Counted from the first letter of the stretch, positions 50,282 through 58,977 are shown. The stretch is 64,000 nucleotides of DNA from Prochlorococcus sp. scB241_528N17 (GCA_000634735.1 JFLG01000001.1:62001-126000), one strand, 5' to 3'. Translations and numbers: made by a program. The notes: generated by a model not told the origin, from the sequence alone.

Positions 50282-51016
50282 TTGGTTGAATCTAATCAAA
50301 ATCAAGATTCGAATCTAGGATCTAGGCTTCAACAAGATCTCAAAAATGATCTTATTGCTGGGTTGTTAGTTGTAATACCCTTAGCAACAACAATCTGGCT
50401 GTCATCATTAGTTAGTAAATTTGTTTTAACGTTAGTTACTTCAGTCCCAAAGCAACTAAATCCTTTTATTACTTTAAATCCTTTATTACAGGATTTAATT
50501 AATCTCACGTTGGGTTTAACTGTTCCTTTATTAGCTATTTTGCTTATAGGCTTGATGGCGAGAAATTTTGTAGGAAGATGGTTATTAGAATTTGGAGAGG
50601 GTACTTTATCAAAAATCCCAGTAGCTGGAGCGGTTTATAAAACTCTTAAACAATTGCTAGAAACTTTCTTAAGTAACAAATCCAATAGATTTAGACGAGT
50701 TGTTTTAGTTGAATATCCTCGTGAGGGACTCTATAGTGTTGGCTTTGTAACTGGAGACGTAGGACCCTCTCTACAGCCAGAATTGGAAGAAAAGTTACTT
50801 AGTGTTTTCATTCCTACAGCACCAAACCCAACGACTGGCTGGTACACACTCGTTCCTGAGTCTTCTGTTAAGGATTTGGATATTTCAGTAGAAGATGCTT
50901 TTAGAACAATAATTTCTGCGGGAATAGTTAATCCAGATGAGAAAAATAACACCACGAATCCAACATTTTCAAAATTGTTTTCTCAATTACGAGCTTCCAC
51001 TAATACTTCTTCTTAA
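50282..51016 (+). CDS. DUF502 family membrane protein
   Basis: 244 residues from TTG 50282. Two hydrophobic segments, AGLLVVIPLATTIWLSSL (about 26-43) and LTLGLTVPLLAILLIGLMA (about 76-94), are followed by a soluble domain with IPVAGAVYKTLKQLLET, VVLVEYPREGLYSVGFVTGD and VFIPTAPNPTTGW, the DUF502 pattern shared by bacteria and plants. Function is not established; plant members are linked to membrane trafficking. nusB follows immediately, with ATG three bases after the stop. Confidence 0.85.
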   Translation: MVESNQNQDSNLGSRLQQDLKNDLIAGLLVVIPLATTIWLSSLVSKFVLTLVTSVPKQLNPFITLNPLLQDLINLTLGLTVPLLAILLIGLMARNFVGRWLLEFGEGTLSKIPVAGAVYKTLKQLLETFLSNKSNRFRRVVLVEYPREGLYSVGFVTGDVGPSLQPELEEKLLSVFIPTAPNPTTGWYTLVPESSVKDLDISVEDAFRTIISAGIVNPDEKNNTTNPTFSKLFSQLRASTNTSS

Positions 51017-51019
51017 TTG

Positions 51020-51637
51020 ATGCATAATAGATCACTTTCTAGAGAATTATCTTTAATTTCTCTTGGCCTCATAAAAGATAAAGGTGATTATAAATTAAAT
51101 AAATTTCAGATAGAAGAAATTTTTGAATCTGCTTTGGATTCTCTAATAAACCATTGCAGAGAAGAATTAGATAATTGCGAGTCAGAGTTAGAAAAAGCTT
51201 CACAAAAAATATTAGATAGTGAATTGCATGAAGGTGTCGATTCCTCTTATTCAAATGTTCGAGATGAGTTAAAAAAATCTCTGGCAAAAATTGAAACCGT
51301 AATGAATACGCTCTCTGTTACTCTAGACTTTCCAAAATTAATCGTTTCGAGCGGTCAAATAGATATTAGAGAGGATGTAAATCAAAGGATTTGTAATATA
51401 ATTAATAATCTTAAAAGTATTGATTCTGATATTGATCAAGTAATGGATGGCTGGAGATTAAAAAGATTACCAAGAATTGATAGAGATATTTTGCGTTTAG
51501 CTTACGTAGATATCAATTTTTTGAACACACCTGTAGCTGTTGCTTGTGATGAGGCGGTTAATTTAGCTAATAAATATAGTGATTTGCAAGGAAGAAAATT
51601 TATAAATGGAGTATTAAGGAGATTACAAACAATTTAA
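51020..51637 (+). CDS. nusB: Transcription antitermination factor NusB
   Basis: 205 residues from ATG 51020 (TTG 51017 is possible). It is longer than E. coli NusB at about 139; an inserted or extended helical region of about 60 residues rich in Glu and Leu lies between the N-terminal RSLSRELSLISLGLI and the conserved C-terminal half (LPRIDRDILRLAYVDINFL, VACDEAVNLANKYSDLQGRKFINGVL). NusB with NusE binds boxA RNA during rRNA transcription. Cyanobacterial NusB proteins are commonly this long. It lies 68 bases before ftsY. Confidence 0.92.
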   Translation: MHNRSLSRELSLISLGLIKDKGDYKLNKFQIEEIFESALDSLINHCREELDNCESELEKASQKILDSELHEGVDSSYSNVRDELKKSLAKIETVMNTLSVTLDFPKLIVSSGQIDIREDVNQRICNIINNLKSIDSDIDQVMDGWRLKRLPRIDRDILRLAYVDINFLNTPVAVACDEAVNLANKYSDLQGRKFINGVLRRLQTI

Positions 51638-51704
51638 TTTTCATAATTATTTGATATAAATAAATAGTATTTTGAAAAATTTTAATTACGAGCTATAGAT
51701 AATT

Positions 51705-52988
51705 ATGACTAATGCTGATAATTCTCGTGAATGGGCTGAACAAGCTTATGCACTTTTAAAAAAACGACAGGAAGAGCAAAAGCAAGAATTAGAGAGACAG
51801 GAAGAGCAAAAGCAAGAATTAGAGAGACAGGAAGAGCAAAAGCAAGAATTAGAGAGACAGGAAGAGCAAAAGCAAGAATTAGAGAGACAGGAAGAGCAAA
51901 AGCAAGAATTGATTGCTATTCCGAACAAAGAAAATATTGTTGGACAGTCTACAACTATTCCTGAACCTGAATTAGGAGAATTTGATGATAATTTTACTTG
52001 GTCTGCAATGGTATTAGCTGCTCAAGGAAAAAAAATAAATCAAATATCGATTGATGAAATTGATTGGTTAACTAAATTACGTAGAGGATTAGAAGAAACT
52101 CGAAAAGGATTTGTTACTGAATTATTGGATAAATTGGGAGATGATCCTCTTACTCCTGAATCTCTTGAAGATTTAGAGACTTTATTAATAAGAGCTGATG
52201 TGGGGATTGATTCAACCGATAAAGTTATAAGTTCTCTTAGAACAAAATTAAACGAGGAAGTTGTGGGTGGAGAAGCAGGAATAAAATTTTTGAAGAAAGA
52301 ATTAAAGTTAATTATCGATAAACCAATAAAAAATTCGGGCTCTGATCTTTTAGTTCCCCAAAAGGGCAAGTTAAATATCTGGTTATTAGTAGGAGTAAAT
52401 GGTGTTGGTAAAACTACTACATTAGGAAAATTAGCATATTTGTCATCAAAAAGTAATTATAAAACTTTAATTGCTGCTGCTGATACTTTTAGAGCGGCTG
52501 CAGTAGAACAACTTAAAGTGTGGGGAGATAGAAGTAATGTTGATGTTATATGTAATCAATCAAAAAATGCTGATCCAGCTGCTGTAGTTTTTGATGCTAT
52601 TAATTCTGCAAAAAAAAGAAATGTTGATTTATTACTTGTTGATACAGCGGGTAGATTGCAAACAAAAAATAATTTGATGGATGAATTAGCAAAAATAAAA
52701 AAAATTATTGATAAAAAGGTCCCAGATGCAATTGTTGAATCATTATTAGTTTTAGATGCAAGTCAAGGACAAAATGGCTTAAAGCAAGCAAAAAGTTTTG
52801 CTAAATCAGCAGATTTAAGTGGAGCAATTATTACTAAATTAGATGGCACTTCTAGAGGAGGAGTCTCTTTGGCTGTATCTGAAGAAGTAAATTTGCCCAT
52901 AAGGTTTATTGGAGCTGGAGAAGGTATAAAAGATTTGAGACCATTTAATAGTTATGAATTTGTAGAGGCTATGCTTGCAGATAAATAA
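51705..52988 (+). CDS. ftsY: Signal recognition particle receptor FtsY
   Basis: 427 residues. The NG domain occupies about 120-427: N-domain FVTELLDKLGDDPLTPESLE, GTPase P-loop GVNGVGKTTTLGKLA near 231-245, DTFRAAAVEQL, VDTAGRL and TKLDGTSRGG, ending FVEAMLADK. It docks ribosome-SRP complexes at the membrane. The acidic A domain is unusual: residues 23-69 are four exact copies of EEQKQELERQ plus EEQKQEL, a perfect helical or coiled-coil repeat encoded by near-identical DNA. The repeat is annotated separately. Confidence 0.96.
   Translation: MTNADNSREWAEQAYALLKKRQEEQKQELERQEEQKQELERQEEQKQELERQEEQKQELERQEEQKQELIAIPNKENIVGQSTTIPEPELGEFDDNFTWSAMVLAAQGKKINQISIDEIDWLTKLRRGLEETRKGFVTELLDKLGDDPLTPESLEDLETLLIRADVGIDSTDKVISSLRTKLNEEVVGGEAGIKFLKKELKLIIDKPIKNSGSDLLVPQKGKLNIWLLVGVNGVGKTTTLGKLAYLSSKSNYKTLIAAADTFRAAAVEQLKVWGDRSNVDVICNQSKNADPAAVVFDAINSAKKRNVDLLLVDTAGRLQTKNNLMDELAKIKKIIDKKVPDAIVESLLVLDASQGQNGLKQAKSFAKSADLSGAIITKLDGTSRGGVSLAVSEEVNLPIRFIGAGEGIKDLRPFNSYEFVEAMLADK
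51771..51910 (+). repeat. 30-bp perfect tandem repeat inside ftsY
   Basis: The unit GAAGAGCAAAAGCAAGAATT plus AGAGAGACAG is repeated four times exactly (51771-51890), followed by a 20-base partial copy to 51910; the five bases before it also match the unit end. The copies are identical at synonymous positions, so expansion is recent. The reading frame is kept since 30 is a multiple of three. Confidence 0.97.
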
Positions 52989-53014
52989 ATATTTAATTAA
53001 TTTTTTTTAAAAAC

Positions 53015-53020
53015 TATAAT
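53015..53020 (+). promoter_or_regulatory. Consensus -10 hexamer upstream of the SpoIIE-type phosphatase gene
   Basis: TATAAT lies 36 bases before the TTG start at 53056, and a weak TTTAAT sits 17 bases upstream (52992-52997). It would give a leader of about 29 bases. Confidence 0.35.
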
Positions 53021-53055
53021 TTAATGTTAAAACATATTTATCTATAGTATTTGTT

Positions 53056-54399
53056 TTGACAAATAATCAAAAAGAGAAAATACTTTCGAATAAATTTATT
53101 CAAAATTTTTTAGAAAATGATCCTAAAGTAACTCTAAAAAATAAATATAAATTTGCTGAAATTGCATCTTCCTTAGCATATTATTTAAAATCATTTTCCA
53201 ACATAAATAAATTACTTGATTACGTATGCTTAATTTTTAAACATATTTTTTCTGAGAATATAATTTTGATTATTCCTTTAAATTACGAGGGGGAGATATG
53301 GAATGAAAATATAAAAATATCTGTAAATTATGAATATTTAACAATTCAAGAAGAAATTGATAGTTTTTTGAATAAATTTCATTTTTCAAAAAATTTTAAA
53401 ATAAAAGAAATTCTCACTTTTGAAAATGCATTAAAAAATAAATTTAAAGAATATAAAATTGAAACAAAAAAAATAATATCTAGAAGTAAGTGCAGAGGAT
53501 TTATTTATATTTTTAGCAAAGATTTTTCTAGACAGTCGATTACTGAAGATAGTAATTTTAATTTTATTGAAAATTGTCTAGCTGTTGGATTAGAAAATCA
53601 CTACTTAATAAAAACAAAGAAAAAACATGAAAATGTAGATAGAGAAATTTCTACAGGTGCTGAAATTCAATCTCAATTACTTCCGGATTATTGTCCAATT
53701 ATCCATGGTATAGATCTGGCTGCACATTGTAGACCAGCTCTTCAGCTTGGTGGGGATTACTATGATTTTATGTGCTTAAAGACTAATATCTCTGAAAAAA
53801 GGAAAGAAAAATCAAGATGGGCCTTTGTAATAGGTGATGTAATGGGTAAAGGGATTCCAGCCGGTCTTTTAATGACTATGTTAAGAGGAATGCTACGTGC
53901 AGAGGTTCTTACAGGTCTGCCTCCAGATAGAATTTTGCATGATTTGAATCAACTAGCGATAAATGATTTAGATCAATCGCATAGATTTGTGACATTATTT
54001 TACTCAGATTATGATCCTAGAACTAGAAAATTGAGATTCGCAAATGCAGCACATAATCCTCCTCTGCTTTGGAGAAGTTCAGATCAAAAAATTATTAAAT
54101 TAGATGCCACAGGATTTGTACTTGGACTGCAAAAAGATGCTGAATATCATTGTGGTGAAATCAAGCTTAATCAAAATGATTTAGTTCTTTATTACACAGA
54201 TGGAGTAATTGATACCTCTAATTCTTTAGGACAAAGATTTGATGAGGAAAGATTAATTAAAACCCTTATAAAATTATGCAAGCAATCTTATACATCCCAA
54301 GAAATTTTAAATAAAATATTTAAAAAGTTAGATGATTTTACAGGGCAAAATAGACATCTTGAAGATGATGCCTCAATGGTTATTTTTCAATTAAAATAG
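53056..54399 (+). CDS. SpoIIE/RsbU-type PP2C serine phosphatase
   Basis: 447 residues from TTG 53056. The N-terminal 190 residues look like a sensory (GAF-like) domain but are too divergent to name. The PPM-type phosphatase domain covers about 200-447: AEIQSQLLPDYCP linker, GGDYYDFM, VIGDVMGKGIPAGLLM, NAAHNPPLLW, YYTDGVID and EDDASMVIF, with the metal-binding aspartates intact. In Bacillus such enzymes dephosphorylate anti-sigma-factor antagonists. No antagonist or anti-sigma partner is nearby. It lies between ftsY and argH, both housekeeping. Confidence 0.87.
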   Translation: MTNNQKEKILSNKFIQNFLENDPKVTLKNKYKFAEIASSLAYYLKSFSNINKLLDYVCLIFKHIFSENIILIIPLNYEGEIWNENIKISVNYEYLTIQEEIDSFLNKFHFSKNFKIKEILTFENALKNKFKEYKIETKKIISRSKCRGFIYIFSKDFSRQSITEDSNFNFIENCLAVGLENHYLIKTKKKHENVDREISTGAEIQSQLLPDYCPIIHGIDLAAHCRPALQLGGDYYDFMCLKTNISEKRKEKSRWAFVIGDVMGKGIPAGLLMTMLRGMLRAEVLTGLPPDRILHDLNQLAINDLDQSHRFVTLFYSDYDPRTRKLRFANAAHNPPLLWRSSDQKIIKLDATGFVLGLQKDAEYHCGEIKLNQNDLVLYYTDGVIDTSNSLGQRFDEERLIKTLIKLCKQSYTSQEILNKIFKKLDDFTGQNRHLEDDASMVIFQLK

Positions 54400-54461
54400 A
54401 TATTTTTTGTCACTTATATAAAAAAATGCTTTATTAGAGATACTTAAAGTTATTAATTGAT

Positions 54462-55841
54462 ATGGCAAAAGTTTGGAGTAAAAGGTTTGATAATGCACTT
54501 GACCCTTTTATTGAAAAGTTTAATGCCTCAATTGGTTTTGATAGGAAGCTTATATTAGAAGATTTAGATTGCTCGATTGCTCATGCGAAAATGCTTGCCA
54601 AAACAAAAGTTTTATCCTCTGCTGAAGCTTTGCAAATAATTAATGGTTTAGAGTTAATAAAAGTTGAGTACTTGGAGGGTAAATTTTCTCCTAGTCTACC
54701 TTCTGAAGATATCCATTATTGCATAGAAGAAAAGCTAATAAGTTTAATTGGTGAAACTGGAAAAAAATTACACACAGGTAGAAGTAGAAATGATCAAGTT
54801 GGTACAGATATAAGATTGTGGTTAAGAAAAGAGATTGACAATATTGAAATTTTAATAATCGAGCTACAAAAATCCTTTTTAAATCTTGCTAAATCCAATA
54901 TTTATACTTTAATTCCTGGATATACCCATATGCAAAGAGCTCAACCATTATCTTTGGCTCATCATTTATTGGCTTATATAGAGATGCTCCAAAGAGACAG
55001 TGAAAGGTATAAAGAAGTACGCTCGAGAGTGAATATTTCTCCCTTAGGAGCTGCAGCATTAGCTGGAACAAAAATAAAAATAGATAGGCACTTTACAGCT
55101 GCAGAATTGGGTTTTAAAAAGATTTATAAAAACAGTATTGATGCAGTAAGTGATAGAGATTTTTGTATAGAGTTTGTTTCTGCATCTGCTTTGTTGATGT
55201 CTCATTTAAGTAAAATTTCAGAGGAAATAATTTTATGGGTAACTGATGAATTTTCTTTTGCAAAATTAACAGATAAATGTGCTACAGGAAGTAGCTTAAT
55301 GCCGCAGAAAAAAAATCCTGACGTTCCAGAATTGATAAGAGGTAAGACAGGCAGAGTGTATGGACATCTCCAAGCATTGTTAACGATGGTCAAAGGGGTA
55401 CCACTTTCTTACAATAAGGATTTTCAAGAGGATAAAGAGCCAATATTTGATACTGCAGAAACAATATCTTCCTGTGTTAAAGCAATGACTATTCTAATTA
55501 ATGAGGGCATTGAATTTAATATTAAAAATCTATCTGATTCTGTAGAAAACGACTTTTCTAATGCTACTGATTTGGCAGATTACTTAGTTTGTAAGGATGT
55601 TCCTTTTAGGACCGCCTATCAAGTTGTTGGTCAAATGGTCAAATATTGCCTTGAGAGAAAAAAGTTATTTAAAAATCTCAAAATTGAAGAATTTAAAAAT
55701 TTTCATCCCGAATTTGAAGAGGATGTTTTTGTGACTCTTAAACCTCTTAATGTCGTTAAATCAAGAAATAGCGAAGGTGGCACAGGTTTTGTTCAGGTTG
55801 AACAAGAGGTAAATAATTGGAAAAAAAGATTGTTAATTTGA
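54462..55841 (+). CDS. argH: Argininosuccinate lyase
   Basis: 459 residues. Fumarase/aspartase superfamily signature [15 protein letters not shown] near 281-295, plus [18 protein letters not shown] near 104-121 and [19 protein letters not shown] near 150-168. It splits argininosuccinate to arginine and fumarate. argG is elsewhere in the window on the opposite strand. A stem-loop with T-run follows 63 bases after its stop. Confidence 0.97.
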   Translation: MAKVWSKRFDNALDPFIEKFNASIGFDRKLILEDLDCSIAHAKMLAKTKVLSSAEALQIINGLELIKVEYLEGKFSPSLPSEDIHYCIEEKLISLIGETGKKLHTGRSRNDQVGTDIRLWLRKEIDNIEILIIELQKSFLNLAKSNIYTLIPGYTHMQRAQPLSLAHHLLAYIEMLQRDSERYKEVRSRVNISPLGAAALAGTKIKIDRHFTAAELGFKKIYKNSIDAVSDRDFCIEFVSASALLMSHLSKISEEIILWVTDEFSFAKLTDKCATGSSLMPQKKNPDVPELIRGKTGRVYGHLQALLTMVKGVPLSYNKDFQEDKEPIFDTAETISSCVKAMTILINEGIEFNIKNLSDSVENDFSNATDLADYLVCKDVPFRTAYQVVGQMVKYCLERKKLFKNLKIEEFKNFHPEFEEDVFVTLKPLNVVKSRNSEGGTGFVQVEQEVNNWKKRLLI

Positions 55842-55903
55842 ATCTCAATTATTTTTCTACAACAAGGGTATGCTTTGAAGTAGAATAAAATAGCAACGCT
55901 ATG

Positions 55904-55926
55904 AAACTACTCATTGTAGTTTTTTT
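55904..55926 (+). terminator. Stem-loop with T-run between argH and the RRM gene
   Basis: AAACTAC (55904-55910) pairs with GTAGTTT (55916-55922) around a five-base loop, followed by T to 55926. This is a credible, AT-rich intrinsic terminator for argH. If the RRM gene's promoter lies upstream of it, it would instead be a leader hairpin for that gene. Confidence 0.5.
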
Positions 55927-55952
55927 ATAAGGTAAATTTTTTTGAGTTTAAA

Positions 55953-56636
55953 GTGAGTATTTTTGTTGGCAATTTGCCGTTCCGCGCAGAGCGTGAAGAT
56001 GTTATACAGTTGTTTGCGCCTTTTGGTGATGTTTTAAATTGTTCTCTGCCCTTGGAGAGAGATACTGGAAGGAAAAGAGGATTTGCATTTATTGAAATGT
56101 CAGATGAAGCGATTGAGTTAAAAGCAATTGATGGTTTGCAAGGCACGGAACTTATGGGTAGACCATTAAGAATTAATAAAGCTGAGCCTAGAGGTTCAGG
56201 TGGATCTCGTAGAGGAGGAAGAGGCGGCTACGGTGGTGGTAATAATGGCGGCTATGGTGGCGGTGGTAATAATGGCGGCTACGGTGGTGGTAATAATGGC
56301 GGCTATGGTGGCGGTGGTAATAATGGCGGCTATGGCGGCGGCTATGGCGGCGGCTATGGTGGTGGTAATAATGGCGGCTATGGTGGCGGTGGTAATAATG
56401 GCGGCTATGGTGGCGGTGGTAATAATGGTGGCTACGGTGGTGGTAATAATGGCGGCTATGGTGGCGGTGGTAATAATGGATCTAATAGCTCGAACGCTAA
56501 TAAATCTTCTGGGGCAGAAGGTTGGGAAGACAGAAGTTACGGAAATTCTTCTGATAACTCTGAATATGAAAATGGTAGGAGCAGAAGAAAAAGGGGGGTT
56601 TCCAATGAAAACAATGCTTCAAACGAGACAAATTAG
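55953..56636 (+). CDS. rbp: RRM RNA-binding protein with glycine/asparagine repeat tail
   Basis: 227 residues from GTG 55953. One RNA-recognition motif (1-78) with RNP2 IFVGNLPF and RNP1 KRGFAFIEM. Residues 91-175 are tandem units of GGYGGGNN or GGYGGGGNN, after an Arg/Gly linker; the last 50 residues are Ser, Asn and Arg rich. Cyanobacterial Rbp proteins are often cold-induced and bind RNA or localise photosystem mRNAs; that role here is inferred. The tail is an extreme low-complexity region, likely disordered. The stop overlaps the convergent dusA by four bases. Confidence 0.92.
   Translation: MSIFVGNLPFRAEREDVIQLFAPFGDVLNCSLPLERDTGRKRGFAFIEMSDEAIELKAIDGLQGTELMGRPLRINKAEPRGSGGSRRGGRGGYGGGNNGGYGGGGNNGGYGGGNNGGYGGGGNNGGYGGGYGGGYGGGNNGGYGGGGNNGGYGGGGNNGGYGGGNNGGYGGGGNNGSNSSNANKSSGAEGWEDRSYGNSSDNSEYENGRSRRKRGVSNENNASNETN
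56223..56477 (+). repeat. 24/27-bp repeat array coding for the GGYGGG(G)NN tail
   Basis: 255 bases encode 85 residues: nine units, eight of them eight or nine residues long and one central 16-residue unit with extra GGGY copies. Codon choice (GGC GGC TAT or TAC, GGT, AAT AAT) is nearly the same in every unit, and GC content is far above the neighbourhood. Such an array is prone to length change. Confidence 0.95.
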
Positions 56637-57637
56637 TAACCCATTTCTTTAAGCGCTGTCGTTAATTTAAATAGACATTCAATATTTAATTCTTTTTTTA
56701 TAGATTTATTTGAAATTTGATTTCTCCAAATTTTAGCTTTTGGTATTCCTTCAACTAAATTTATAAGATGTTTGCAAATATCCCAAGATTTTCCTCCGTT
56801 ACTTAAATGCGCTTCTATGTATGGAATTAAGGAGAAAATAATATTTGAAGCAGATTTGGGTTTCTTATTAATTCCATAAATCTTTTGATCAATTTCAGAC
56901 CATCTCAAGGGATGTTTATAAATTGACCGTCCAATCATGACCCCATCAAAATAATTCAAGGCTTTTAATGATTCATCGATATTTGTTAAACCCCCATTGA
57001 TTTCTATTAATAATTCTGGATTTGATTTTTTCAATTTTTTTACTACATCATAATTTAGTGGTGGTATGGTCCTGTTTTGTTTTGGATTTAGACCTTTTAA
57101 TATTGCTTTTCTTGCATGAACTGTAAATCTGTCAGCACCAGCATTTGCGATAATTCTTACGAAATTATTTAAGTTAACGAAACTATCATCATTGTCTACA
57201 CCTATTCTATGTTTGATCGTAACCGGTAAGCTGCAATTATTTTTTAAGGACTCTATACAATTTGCTACTTTTTCAGGGTCTTTCATAAGTGAAGCGCCAA
57301 AATTTCCAGAACAGACTCTTGGACTCGGACAACCAACATTAAAGTTTATTTCGTCATAACCCCAATCCTGTGCCATTTGGGCCGCCTCTTTCAGGATTTT
57401 AGGATCGTCCCCACCAAACTGAATCGATATTGGGTGTTCTTCATCATTAAAGTTTAAAAATTTTTCTTTTTTATTCGTATAAACTAAGCTCTGGGCCACA
57501 ATCATTTCCGTATACAAAAGAGCTTTAGAAGTTATTTTTCTCATTATCATTCTGTAGTGTTTATCAGTGCAATCCATCATTGGAGCAATACTTAATTTAT
57601 GAATATTTTTAATAGAATTAGGTTGAATGAAATTCAT
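56633..57637 (-). CDS. dusA: tRNA-dihydrouridine synthase A
   Basis: 334 residues. It opens with LSIAPMMDCTDKHYRMIMRK, the DusA N-terminus; the FMN barrel contains NFNVGCPSPRVCSGNFGASL (catalytic Cys near 103), TIKHRIGVDN, FTVHARKAIL and INGGLTN. It reduces uridines 20 and 20a in the tRNA D-loop. The 3' end overlaps the RRM gene by four bases, and the start is 22 bases from the divergent msrB. Confidence 0.95.
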   Translation of the reverse strand: MNFIQPNSIKNIHKLSIAPMMDCTDKHYRMIMRKITSKALLYTEMIVAQSLVYTNKKEKFLNFNDEEHPISIQFGGDDPKILKEAAQMAQDWGYDEINFNVGCPSPRVCSGNFGASLMKDPEKVANCIESLKNNCSLPVTIKHRIGVDNDDSFVNLNNFVRIIANAGADRFTVHARKAILKGLNPKQNRTIPPLNYDVVKKLKKSNPELLIEINGGLTNIDESLKALNYFDGVMIGRSIYKHPLRWSEIDQKIYGINKKPKSASNIIFSLIPYIEAHLSNGGKSWDICKHLINLVEGIPKAKIWRNQISNKSIKKELNIECLFKLTTALKEMGY

Positions 57638-57659
57638 TACTTTTTTGTGATTTAAAAAT

Positions 57660-58154
57660 ATGAATCAATTTCTATCAAGAAGAACTTTTATTCTAATTCC
57701 TACTATGTCATTCTTAAAAATAATCTTTAAGCCCATGCAAGTTTTAGCATCTTCACTTGCTTCTAAAGAAGAGTGGAACTTTTCAAAAGATGAATGGAAA
57801 GCTAGGCTTAGTCCTGAAACTTATAATATTTTGAGGGAGGAAGGGACTGAGAGAGCTTTCAGCAGTCAATTAAATAATGAGAAAAGAAAAGGGATTTTTC
57901 ACTGTGCGGGATGCGATTTGCCACTGTTTTCCTCAGATAAAAAATACGATAGTGGTACAGGATGGCCAAGTTTTTGGGATTCAATTCAAGGATCAGTAGA
58001 AACAAAAGTTGACTTCAAGTTAATTGTGCCAAGAACTGAATATCATTGCTCTCGATGCGGAGGTCATCAAGGTCATGTCTTCAATGATGGACCACTTCCC
58101 ACCGGTAAAAGATACTGTAACAATGGATTAGCATTAACATTTGTTCCTGATTAA
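57660..58154 (+). CDS. msrB: Methionine-R-sulfoxide reductase B, probably exported
   Basis: 164 residues. The N-terminus [15 protein letters not shown] (6-20) resembles a twin-arginine signal with a hydrophobic stretch; the mature domain begins near 36. Zinc cysteines are C82, C85, C130 and C133, and the catalytic Cys is C153 in [10 protein letters not shown], after [13 protein letters not shown]. It reduces the R epimer of methionine sulfoxide. Export, or thylakoid-lumen targeting, is inferred from the leader. grpE follows 74 bases after the stop. Confidence 0.92.
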   Translation: MNQFLSRRTFILIPTMSFLKIIFKPMQVLASSLASKEEWNFSKDEWKARLSPETYNILREEGTERAFSSQLNNEKRKGIFHCAGCDLPLFSSDKKYDSGTGWPSFWDSIQGSVETKVDFKLIVPRTEYHCSRCGGHQGHVFNDGPLPTGKRYCNNGLALTFVPD

Positions 58155-58160
58155 ATATTT

Positions 58161-58177
58161 GTGCGGCCTTCCGTAAC
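58161..58177 (-). promoter_or_regulatory. K-box-related element upstream of grpE
   Basis: Read on the minus strand, 58177-58161 is GTTACGGAAGGCCGCAC. This fits GTTCGG-NNAN-CCNNAC if an A is inserted in the first half site, and it resembles the dnaK element. It is 51 bases from the grpE ATG but in the opposite orientation to that gene. It is a GC-rich island in an AT-rich gap. Function is inferred. Confidence 0.35.
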
Positions 58178-58228
58178 TTGTTTTGTGCATCAATTTATTG
58201 GAGAATAGTCCTATTAAATTTTAGAAAA

Positions 58229-58948
58229 ATGATTGAAAATCAATCAGACAATATTGATAATAAAGAAAATGATGTTTCTAACCAGGATAATGCTCTTGAA
58301 GAAATATCATCTACTCAAAATTTAACCACCGATAATGATGAATTATCTTCTCAAAAAACAGAAGAAATAAATACTGAAGAATTAAAAAATACTATTTCAA
58401 ATAATGATGCAAGATTAGAACAATTAGAAAAAGAGCATGAAACATTAAAAAATCAATATGTAAGGATTTCAGCAGATTTTGATAATTTTAGAAAAAGGCA
58501 GTCTAGGGATCAGGACGATTTAAAAATCCAACTTGTTTCAAAGACTTTAACTGCAATACTTCCTATTGTTGATAATTTTGAGAGAGCAAGACAACAACTT
58601 AAACCAGAAAGTGAAGAAGCTCAAGCTCTTCATAGAAGTTATCAAGGATTGTATAAACAATTGGTAGAAGTTTTAAAACAACAAGGAGTGTCACCAATGA
58701 GAGTTGTTGGCCAACAATTTGATCCAAACTTGCATGAAGCTGTATTAAGAGAGTCTAGTGAAGAGTTTGAAGAGGATTTTATTATTGAAGAATTGCAGCG
58801 AGGATATCATCTAGAAGGTAAGGTTTTGAGACATGCATTGGTTAAGGTTTCTATAGGACCTGGCAAACAAAATTCACAACAGGAAGTAGAAAAGGATACA
58901 GTTGAAGAGGATGTTGATTCAGAGGTAAATACTTCTGAAGATGTATAA
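58229..58948 (+). CDS. grpE: GrpE nucleotide-exchange factor
   Basis: 239 residues from ATG 58229; a TTG at 58178 would add 17 residues unlike the family. An acidic, Asn/Glu-rich N-terminal 65 residues precede the long dimerisation helix ([20 protein letters not shown] then [14 protein letters not shown]) and the beta domain with [14 protein letters not shown] and [21 protein letters not shown]. It releases ADP from DnaK. dnaJ follows after 29 bases. Confidence 0.96.
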   Translation: MIENQSDNIDNKENDVSNQDNALEEISSTQNLTTDNDELSSQKTEEINTEELKNTISNNDARLEQLEKEHETLKNQYVRISADFDNFRKRQSRDQDDLKIQLVSKTLTAILPIVDNFERARQQLKPESEEAQALHRSYQGLYKQLVEVLKQQGVSPMRVVGQQFDPNLHEAVLRESSEEFEEDFIIEELQRGYHLEGKVLRHALVKVSIGPGKQNSQQEVEKDTVEEDVDSEVNTSEDV

Positions 58949-58977
58949 ATTCCAAATTATTATTTAAGCATTGTCTA

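Noticed and set aside
51771-51910. CRISPR-like regular repeats
   Set aside because: The copies are directly contiguous without spacers and lie in frame within ftsY.
51746-51928. Minus-strand Cys/Ser-rich repeat protein (SCFCS units)
   Set aside because: It is the complement of the ftsY tandem repeat and has no plausible context of its own.
56200-56652. 150-residue plus-strand frame rich in Met, Ala and Val overlapping the RRM gene
   Set aside because: It is the second reading frame of the glycine repeat array; the repetitive composition mirrors that array and it has no independent gene features.
58155-58228. CIRCE (HrcA) operator before grpE
   Set aside because: No TTAGCACTC/GAGTGCTAA inverted repeat is present, here or before dnaK.
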